This document shows positions 6,332 to 10,992 of a stretch of DNA of 10,992 nt, one piece after another. The notes below the pieces were generated by a model, which ran no database searches, had not been told where the DNA came from, and saw only the letters and a list, made by a program, of their open reading frames with translations. Made by a program: the position numbers and the translations under genes. This stretch comes from Synechococcales cyanobacterium PMM_0085 (GTDB taxonomy: Bacteria > Cyanobacteriota > Cyanobacteriia > Elainellales > Elainellaceae), in the NCBI GenBank assembly GCA_949127705.1, contig CASBQJ010000151.1, positions 1-10,992 of the forward strand, written 5' to 3'. The number at the start of each line of letters is the position of its first letter. Within the stretch, counting starts at the first letter, position 1.

Positions 6332-7231
6332 CTAATGAGTGCGGGCGGTGATGTAATCGGCGATCGCCAACAGGGGCTGGGCGCGATCGCCATAGGCAGC
6401 CAGTTGAGCCTTGGCATCGGCCACCAACTGATTGGCCTGCCGCTTCGATTCTTCAATGCCCCAAAAGCTAGGATAGGTTGCCTTTTGAGCCTGCAAATCC
6501 TTGCCTGCCGATTTGCCTAGCTCGGCCGACGTTGCTGTAATGTCTAGCACATCGTCCACAATCTGGAATGCTAGACCAATGTCTTGCGCATAGCGCGACA
6601 GGGGTTGGCGATCGGCATCCGACGCGCCCGCTAAAATTGCGCCAGAGAGCACACAGGCTTCCAGCAAGGCTCCTGTTTTATGGCGGTGAATGTAAGACAA
6701 GGTTTCGATCGTCACATCCGACTTGCCTTCAGACTCTAAATCCACCACTTGACCGCCGACTAGCCCTGCTGCACCTACCGCCTGTGCCAGCTGAACAATC
6801 ACCTGAAGCGTCCGCTCTGCCGGGACATTCTGGGTTTGCGCTGCCACATACTCAAAGGCGTAGGTCAACAGCCCATCCCCGGCCAAAATGGCAATATCGT
6901 CGCCATAAACCTTGTGGTTGGTTAATTTGCCGCGACGATAATCATCGTTATCCATGGCCGGCAAATCGTCGTGGATTAAGGACATGGTGTGGATCATCTC
7001 TAGGGCGCAAGCGGTTGGCATCGCCATCTCCAGGGTGCCCCCGACCATCTCACAGGTCGCCAAACAGAGAATGGGACGGAGCCGCTTGCCTCCCGCCATC
7101 AGCGAGTAGCGCATAGACTCATAGATGGTTTCGGGGTAAACCACGGCGATCGCTCGATCTAGAGCAGCCTCTACCAATGACTGCCGTTCGCTCAGGTAGC
7201 GGGATAGGTCAAACACTTGAGTCGTAATCAT
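6332..7231 (-). CDS. crtE: Geranylgeranyl diphosphate synthase
   Basis: A 299-residue trans-prenyltransferase that extends allylic diphosphates with isopentenyl diphosphate to C20, feeding carotenoids, phytol and quinone side chains. Seen in sequence: GGKRLRP 47-53, first Asp-rich motif DDLPAMD 88-94 (the long DDxxxxD form of bacterial enzymes), GQVVD 160-164, KT 185-186, second Asp-rich motif DDVLD 226-230, and GKDLQAQKATYP 243-254. Position -5 from the first motif is Met83, where farnesyl synthases such as IspA have Tyr; this favours the C20 product. Start: the ATG at 7231 has AGGA (7239-7242) seven bases upstream and gives the normal family N-terminus (FDLSRYLSERQ). The frame runs on to a TTG at 7324, but those 31 residues are unlike the family. 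It heads an apparent two-gene unit with the DUF212 gene. Confidence 0.95.
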   Translation of the reverse strand: MITTQVFDLSRYLSERQSLVEAALDRAIAVVYPETIYESMRYSLMAGGKRLRPILCLATCEMVGGTLEMAMPTACALEMIHTMSLIHDDLPAMDNDDYRRGKLTNHKVYGDDIAILAGDGLLTYAFEYVAAQTQNVPAERTLQVIVQLAQAVGAAGLVGGQVVDLESEGKSDVTIETLSYIHRHKTGALLEACVLSGAILAGASDADRQPLSRYAQDIGLAFQIVDDVLDITATSAELGKSAGKDLQAQKATYPSFWGIEESKRQANQLVADAKAQLAAYGDRAQPLLAIADYITARTH

Positions 7232-7502
7232 GTTCTGATCCTGAAACCTCGTCATGTCCTCACAGAGGGCTGGGGATATAAATTTGGGGGTTAAGCCTGG
7301 AATTGAATACCCAGACGCAATCAACTTTACCGTGGATGAGGGGTCTTAAAGAAGTCGTTTTATTGAGGTTTTTGGATTGTTAGCCCTAACCTTCCTACCA
7401 ACGGTGCGGTAACGGTTGGGTTTGTCTATCGTTGGGCAGACAAAATTGACCGGTTCAATCCGCCAAAAAGCATTAGCCAAACGGTTAGACTACCTGCCTT
7501 AG
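7232..7502 (-). other. crtE upstream region
   Basis: These 271 bases between the folD stop and the crtE start are long enough for crtE to have its own promoter. AACGGT occurs at 7400-7405, 7411-7416 and 7481-7486, and an inverted repeat lies at 7421-7444. I could not place a convincing -35/-10 pair, and no terminator-like hairpin with T-run follows folD. Confidence 0.5.
7421..7444. promoter_or_regulatory. Inverted repeat TTTGTCT-N10-AGACAAA upstream of crtE
   Basis: Two perfect seven-base arms (7421-7427, 7438-7444) are separated by ten bases, about 190 bases before the crtE start. The geometry, with arm centres about 17 bases apart, could suit a dimeric regulator, but no known site is matched. 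Confidence 0.3.
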
Positions 7503-8366
7503 CTACATCCCTAGCCGCTGACGGTAGCTCCAAATTGTGTTGTACATCAGCATCGTTACGGTCATCGGCCCCACGCCGCCGGGTACAGGGGTGAGCCACG
7601 CCGCCCTGTCGTTCACTGCTGCAAAGGCCACATCGCCGACCAGCTTGCTAGTGCTACCCTCACCCACCCGGTTGATCCCCACATCTACCACAACCGCTCC
7701 TGGCTGCACATAGTCGGGCGTGACCAGCTCAGGCCGACCCACTGCCGCCACCAAAATATCGGCGCTGCGGCAGACGGCTGCTAGGTCAGGCGTCTGCGAA
7801 TGGGCGATCGTGACGGTGGCATCCTGGGCCAACAGCATCAGCGCTAGCGGCTTGCCCACCAAAATGCTGCGCCCCACCACCACCGCATGTTTTCCCTTCA
7901 GTGGCAGGTCATATTCCTCTAACAGGCGCATGACCCCAGCAGGCGTGCAGCTTTGTAGCCCTGGCTCTCCCCGCACCAGCCGCCCTAAGTTGGTGGGGTG
8001 TAGCCCATCGGCATCTTTATCGGGATGAATTTGGTTGAGTAGCGCTACAGAATCGAGATGGCTGGGCAGGGGCAATTGCACCAGAATGCCGTCTACCCGG
8101 TCATCTTGGTTCAAGTCGGCGATCGCCTGCGCTAGCGTTGCTGGCGCTGTATCTGCCGGAAACTGCTGACCAAAAGACGCGATCCCCAGCGTCTGGCAGG
8201 CTCGTTCTTTGTTGCGGACATAGGCCGCACTGGCAGGATTGTCGCCTACCATTAACACAGCGAGACCGGGCGATCGCAGCCCCTGTGCTGTAAATGCCTC
8301 TACCTGTTGCGCCAGTTCAGACTGCATTTTTTGCGCGAGCGCTTTACCGTTGAGAATCTCAGCCAT
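7503..8366 (-). CDS. folD: Bifunctional methylenetetrahydrofolate dehydrogenase/cyclohydrolase
   Basis: This 287-residue cytosolic enzyme interconverts 5,10-methylene-, 5,10-methenyl- and 10-formyl-tetrahydrofolate with NADP(H), supplying one-carbon units for purines and formyl-Met. Motifs: substrate loop SAAYVRNKE (46-54) with catalytic Y49 and K53; DGILVQLPLP 92-101; DKDADGLHP 116-124; SCTPAG 139-144 (PCTP in many other bacteria); nucleotide-binding VVVGRSILVGKP 162-173; ADILVAAVGRP 202-212; VVDVGIN 226-232; GDV 244-246; and the C-terminal signature PVPGGVGPMT 260-269. Length and all domains are complete. The start is the ATG at 8366, which gives the normal MAEILNGKALA opening although no clear Shine-Dalgarno precedes it. 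It diverges from the gene at 8429 and lies upstream of crtE on the same strand. Confidence 0.96.
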   Translation of the reverse strand: MAEILNGKALAQKMQSELAQQVEAFTAQGLRSPGLAVLMVGDNPASAAYVRNKERACQTLGIASFGQQFPADTAPATLAQAIADLNQDDRVDGILVQLPLPSHLDSVALLNQIHPDKDADGLHPTNLGRLVRGEPGLQSCTPAGVMRLLEEYDLPLKGKHAVVVGRSILVGKPLALMLLAQDATVTIAHSQTPDLAAVCRSADILVAAVGRPELVTPDYVQPGAVVVDVGINRVGEGSTSKLVGDVAFAAVNDRAAWLTPVPGGVGPMTVTMLMYNTIWSYRQRLGM

Positions 8367-8428
8367 GTATTGTTGATGATCTTGAGGATAATGAACTTGA
8401 ATTCAATAAAATCCAACCGTTAGAGGGC
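8367..8428. promoter_or_regulatory. Short divergent promoter region for folD and the 8429 gene
   Basis: Only 62 AT-rich bases separate the two starts, so promoters must overlap one another or the coding regions. The centre holds the perfect palindrome TTGAATTCAA (8397-8406). On the minus strand TTATCCT (8387-8393 on plus: AGGATAA) could be a -10 for folD, but no matching -35 is clear. Confidence 0.4.
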
Positions 8429-8803
8429 ATGACAGTTAAGTGGCAGCACTGGGGATGGAGCATAGTGGGGACGGGCGCGATCGCCTGCATTGCCGTATCA
8501 CCGCTCAGATTTCCCCTCCTGGGTCTCCTGAATCGTCCTAGTGCCATTGCCGACATTCAAGCGATGCCGTTTTGGTTTCGCTTACCGGTCTGCATCGAAG
8601 GCATTGTTGGCGATCGCGCTCCCATTGTAAACGGGCAGCTCTACCAGCTGAAAGATTCCACTGGCAGCATTTGGATTGTATCGCCCGACACTGGCCTTCA
8701 ACTGGGTCAAGCCGTCAAGATTAAAGGGACACTGCAATTTCAGAGCATTGTGATTGCAGGCCAAGAGCAAGGAGAACTCTATGTAGAGCAATATACTCCC
8801 TAG
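8429..8803 (+). CDS. Small exported or membrane-anchored OB-fold-like protein, unknown function
   Basis: The protein has 124 residues. A hydrophobic stretch at about 9-32 gives an uncleaved anchor or signal peptide. Residues about 53-122 show a five-strand pattern typical of small OB barrels: IEGIVGDRAPIVNGQLYQLK, then DSTGSIWIVSP, a loop with LGQAVKIKGTL (92-102), and a final strand LYVEQ. The DSTGSIWI and VKIKGTL strands resemble those of stress-related bacterial OB-fold proteins that sit outside the cytoplasm, but this is only fold-level likeness. AGAGGG (8422-8427) ends one base before the ATG, closer than an ordinary ribosome site, so translation may be weak or the spacing unusual; no other in-frame start fits. 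It is divergent from folD and followed by the tandem palindromes. Confidence 0.7.
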   Translation: MTVKWQHWGWSIVGTGAIACIAVSPLRFPLLGLLNRPSAIADIQAMPFWFRLPVCIEGIVGDRAPIVNGQLYQLKDSTGSIWIVSPDTGLQLGQAVKIKGTLQFQSIVIAGQEQGELYVEQYTP

Positions 8804-8866
8804 GAGATTGACTTCATGAAACGCGCTCAATCGTAGATTGTTGAACGTAGATGAACAAATCTATAC

Positions 8867-8954
8867 CCTGGCTGACTAGGGGTTTGGCAGTGCCAAACCC
8901 CTACCTGTATCCTGGCTGAACATGGGTTTGGCAGTGCCAAACCCCTACCTGGTT
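8867..8954. repeat. Two tandem 44-base palindromic repeats
   Basis: Units at 8867-8910 and 8911-8954 both start CCTGGCTGA and share GGGTTTGGCAGTGCCAAACC then CCTACCTG. Each folds on itself: TAGGGGTTTGGCA (8877-8889) with TGCCAAACCCCTA (8891-8903), and GGGTTTGGCA (8924-8933) with TGCCAAACCC (8935-8944). They resemble a dispersed palindrome common in cyanobacteria. The second unit ends five bases before the ATG of the Nudix gene. Confidence 0.9.
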
Positions 8955-8959
8955 GCCCT

Positions 8960-9403
8960 ATGTCTTTGCCTGCCGTTGAAGTTGCGATCGCCATTCTCTA
9001 TCAAGGGGAACAGTTTTTGATGCAGCTACGCGACGACATTCCTGGAATTTATTATCCTGGTCAGTGGGGTTTCTTTGGCGGGCATATTGAACCGGGCGAA
9101 ACTCCCGATGTGGCTGTAAAACGCGAACTACTAGAAGAAATTGGCTACCGGTCTGAGGCGGTCACGTTGTTTGCCCGACTAGAATCTTCAGAGGTGATTC
9201 GCCATGTTTTCTATGCGCCACTGACGGTCTCTGTAGATACTCTAGAGCTACATGAAGGCTGGGATTTGGGATTGCTGAGCATTACCGATATTGAAAGAGG
9301 CGATCGCTACTCAGCCCGCGCCAACCAGGTGCGTCCTGTGGGCCAGCCTCACCAAAAAATCTTGCTGGACTTTTGGCAACAGGGCTGCTGGAAACAGACC
9401 TAA
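8960..9403 (+). CDS. Nudix hydrolase
   Basis: A 147-residue single-domain Nudix enzyme of normal length. The Nudix box GX5EX7REUXEEXGU is perfect at residues 41-63: G41, E47, R55-E56, E59-E60, G62-Y63, with E56, E59 and E60 the expected metal ligands. PGQWGFFGGHIEPGE just before and within it is typical of the family. Nudix enzymes cleave nucleoside diphosphates linked to another group, but the substrate cannot be read from the sequence. The central DIPGIYYPGQW resembles some sugar-nucleotide or mutator-type members only loosely. The start at 8960 has no Shine-Dalgarno because the palindromic repeat fills the upstream region; no nearby alternative fits as well. The zinc peptidase gene follows after 42 bases on the same strand. 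Confidence 0.93.
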   Translation: MSLPAVEVAIAILYQGEQFLMQLRDDIPGIYYPGQWGFFGGHIEPGETPDVAVKRELLEEIGYRSEAVTLFARLESSEVIRHVFYAPLTVSVDTLELHEGWDLGLLSITDIERGDRYSARANQVRPVGQPHQKILLDFWQQGCWKQT

Positions 9404-9412
9404 GCAAGCAAA

Positions 9413-9437
9413 ACGACCCAGACCAGACGACCCAGAC
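9413..9437 (+). repeat. Short direct repeat before the peptidase start
   Basis: ACGACCCAGAC occurs at 9413-9423 and again at 9427-9437, a 14-base period. It occupies the leader of the peptidase gene and probably arose by slippage. Confidence 0.7.
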
Positions 9438-9445
9438 TACAGGTA

Positions 9446-10189
9446 ATGACGAATCTAAAGGCTACTGAGCAAGCTGAATCCGAGCCGCTGGCATATACCG
9501 TCCGAGTCAGTCAACGGGCGCGCAATGTGAGTATTCATGTCTCCCATCAAGGCGAGGTGGAGGTTGTGATCCCCAAAGGATTTGACCCTAAGCGGGTACC
9601 GGAAATTATAGAACGGCGGCAGAGTTGGGTGCTGCGGACGCAGCAAAAATTGGCCGCTAGCCGCGAAACGGTGGTGCCAGAAACCACCGATCAGCTGCCC
9701 CAGCAAATTCAGCTGCGATCGCTACCCGAAGACTGGACTGTAACCTACCGCCCTGCCTTAGACTCGCGGATTGTGGCTAGCCATGTAGGCCAGCATCGAT
9801 TGCAGCTACACGGGGCTACCCATAGCGTAGAAACTTGTCAAGCTGTGCTACAGCGCTGGCTCAATCGCAAAGCCCAACTCCACTTTGAACCTTGGCTCCG
9901 GCAGGTCAGCAAAGACGTTTCTCTGCCGTTTAGTGCCGTTTCAGTGCGTCACCAAAAAACGCTGTGGGCCAGCTGTTCTAGCAAGCAATCCATCAGCCTC
10001 AATGCCAAGCTGCTGTTTTTACCGCCGCCGCTGGTGCGCTATGTGTTCATTCACGAACTCTGCCATACCATCCACATGAACCACTCGCCGCAGTTTTGGG
10101 CCTTGGTGGCCAAAAAAGAACCCGAGTATCAAGGGATTGATCGAGAGCTGCGCCAAGCATGGCGCTATGTACCCTCGTGGGCAGAATAA
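9446..10189 (+). CDS. YgjP/DUF45-type zinc metallopeptidase
   Basis: A 247-residue, probably cytosolic protein of the YgjP-like (DUF45, SprT-related) family. The N-terminal strand region YTVRVSQRARNVSIHVSHQG (17-36) with EVEVVIPKG, and WVLR at 61-64, matches the family opening. The core holds TLWASCSSKQSISLN (172-186), VRYVFIHELCH (198-208 ending near H207) and MNHSPQFW (211-218). HELCH (203-207) is the HExxH zinc site with E204 as catalytic acid/base, and H213 is the expected third ligand. Substrates of bacterial YgjP proteins are largely unknown. The middle (about 72-125, Q- and S-rich) is looser than in short members. The ATG at 9446 has only AGG two bases upstream, so the ribosome site is weak. 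It may be cotranscribed with the Nudix gene. Its last 25 bases overlap the end of the opposing gene. Confidence 0.9.
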   Translation: MTNLKATEQAESEPLAYTVRVSQRARNVSIHVSHQGEVEVVIPKGFDPKRVPEIIERRQSWVLRTQQKLAASRETVVPETTDQLPQQIQLRSLPEDWTVTYRPALDSRIVASHVGQHRLQLHGATHSVETCQAVLQRWLNRKAQLHFEPWLRQVSKDVSLPFSAVSVRHQKTLWASCSSKQSISLNAKLLFLPPPLVRYVFIHELCHTIHMNHSPQFWALVAKKEPEYQGIDRELRQAWRYVPSWAE

Positions 10190-10992
10190 CGAGCCGGTTT
10201 TAATGTAGCGTTCGATTTGGCGTTCGATTTCAGGGACAGTTGCCAGAGGCGCTCTCGCTCGGCCTTGGGGGCATGGTCGTCGGTGTAGCGCAACGTTAGG
10301 TCATAGCCCTGTTGAGCCAGATTTTTCTTCAGCCGATTAGACGCATTGAGCAGAAAAATGGGGGCAAAATCTGGGGCAACGGCTAGAGTTTGAGGCGGAA
10401 AAATCAGCTGAAATTTAACATCGTCGTCCAGCCAGTAGCTCAAGGCTAGCAGGTCAATCGGGCGGCGATCGCTAATCACCAGCGGGCGATCGCCCTGGTT
10501 AATCATGCTCGAAACGGGTAAATAGTAGCTGCTGCGCGGCACGCTCTTATTCCACCAGACGCGAGACTGGGCGCTGACTAACCCCACCCCTAAGCTCACG
10601 CTCAGCAGTAGCGCCAGCCCCAGTTGCCAGCCCCGCTGTCTCCGCATGGCGCTGCGTCTAGCGATGGTCAGCACCTGGGTAGAAAATACATGGGCCAGCG
10701 CTAGCTGGACGGCCAGGTAAGCCGGAATTAAATAGCGGATGCGGGTGGAGCGATCGCCCCCCAGCAGCAGGTCGGGCACGGCAAGGCTGAGGAACGACAC
10801 CCCCGCCAAACTCAACACAAACAGAGCCGCCGGACGGGGAGCCGTGCGGTAAAACACCAGCAGCGCGTACCCTACACCGACGAGCAGTAGCAGATTTACA
10901 GGGCCTAAATCGACTCCTAGCAGCCCGCGCCCCGTATTGACCAGCCATTGATTGAAAACGGCGCTCAAAGAGCTACTCTCGTCTAGAGATGA
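10165..10992 (-). CDS. C-terminal part of a GT39-like membrane glycosyltransferase, N-terminus cut by window edge
   Basis: The frame is open from the right edge to TAG at 10165-10167, giving 275 visible residues. An internal TTG at 10968 could be mistaken for a start, but the frame continues upstream (SSLDESSS) without a stop, so the gene extends outside. Hydrophobic segments are followed by RIRYLIPAYLAVQLALAHVF and a last membrane span near LGLALLLSVSLGVGLV. Then comes a soluble tail with ISDRRPIDLLALSYWLDDDV and PIFLLNASNRLKK. RYLIPAYL followed by a periplasmic tail is the layout of cyanobacterial family-39-type, polyprenyl-phosphate-sugar-dependent transferases. The catalytic N-terminal loop with its acidic residues is not in the window, so activity cannot be judged. 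The end of the gene carries GCGTTCGATTT twice (10208-10231) and overlaps the peptidase gene by 25 bases. Confidence 0.78.
   Translation of the reverse strand, partial: SSLDESSSLSAVFNQWLVNTGRGLLGVDLGPVNLLLLVGVGYALLVFYRTAPRPAALFVLSLAGVSFLSLAVPDLLLGGDRSTRIRYLIPAYLAVQLALAHVFSTQVLTIARRSAMRRQRGWQLGLALLLSVSLGVGLVSAQSRVWWNKSVPRSSYYLPVSSMINQGDRPLVISDRRPIDLLALSYWLDDDVKFQLIFPPQTLAVAPDFAPIFLLNASNRLKKNLAQQGYDLTLRYTDDHAPKAERERLWQLSLKSNAKSNATLKPARYSAHEGT

Noticed and set aside
7232..7324. 31-residue N-terminal extension of CrtE from a TTG
   Set aside because: The ATG at 7231 has a well-placed AGGA and gives the standard family N-terminus; the extra residues do not resemble the family.
7944..7952. FolD motif reads SCTP instead of the common PCTP
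   Set aside because: From memory, Ser here is common in cyanobacterial FolD, all catalytic residues are intact, and the change is unlikely to matter.
8867..8954. CRISPR-like reading of the two tandem repeats
   Set aside because: There are only two units, directly adjacent with no variable spacers, each self-palindromic, and no cas genes are present.

Overview
The window is cyanobacterial. The octamer GCGATCGC (HIP1) occurs at least 21 times, far above chance for 11 kb. The gene set fits too: a CrtE-type geranylgeranyl diphosphate synthase, a divergent-PAP2 (DUF212) protein, FolD, a cellulose-synthase-like glycosyltransferase, and palindromic interspersed repeats of the GTAGGGTGGGCA and TTTGGCAGTGCCAAA kinds that are familiar from filamentous cyanobacteria. 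A Leptolyngbya/Oscillatoria-type organism is plausible but cannot be fixed from this sequence.

Left part (1-3150). A membrane-anchored protein of unknown function runs off the left edge on the minus strand. After about 410 bases without a gene comes a secreted, repeat-rich, probably disordered protein (+). It converges, across a strong hairpin, on a minus-strand lipoprotein nuclease of the NucA/Serratia type. A 280-base divergent spacer separates the nuclease from a small DUF4870 membrane protein (+), which ends in two hairpins, the second a dispersed cyanobacterial palindrome.

Middle (3150-8370). A BcsA-like, PilZ-bearing family 2 glycosyltransferase (+) is preceded by a 36-codon reading frame whose stop overlaps its start (ATGA). 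A long perfect hairpin follows. Then comes the minus-strand run folD, crtE, DUF212 (in order of transcription). crtE and the DUF212 gene are 8 bases apart and almost certainly cotranscribed. folD lies 271 bases upstream of crtE. FolD makes one-carbon folates and CrtE makes C20 prenyl diphosphate for carotenoids and phytyl chains.

Right part (8370-10992). A small secreted or anchored OB-fold-like protein diverges from folD. Two tandem 44-base palindromic repeats then abut the start of a Nudix hydrolase, followed by a YgjP-type zinc peptidase. The peptidase gene overlaps tail to tail with a minus-strand GT39-like membrane glycosyltransferase that runs off the right edge.

I see no tRNA, rRNA, CRISPR array, transposase or phage gene, and no convincing new multi-gene system. 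The points most worth a second look are the short frame coupled to the cellulose-synthase-like gene, the altered PilZ motif in that enzyme, and the palindromic repeats that have reached coding or start regions. Function calls come from motifs read by eye; no database search was possible.
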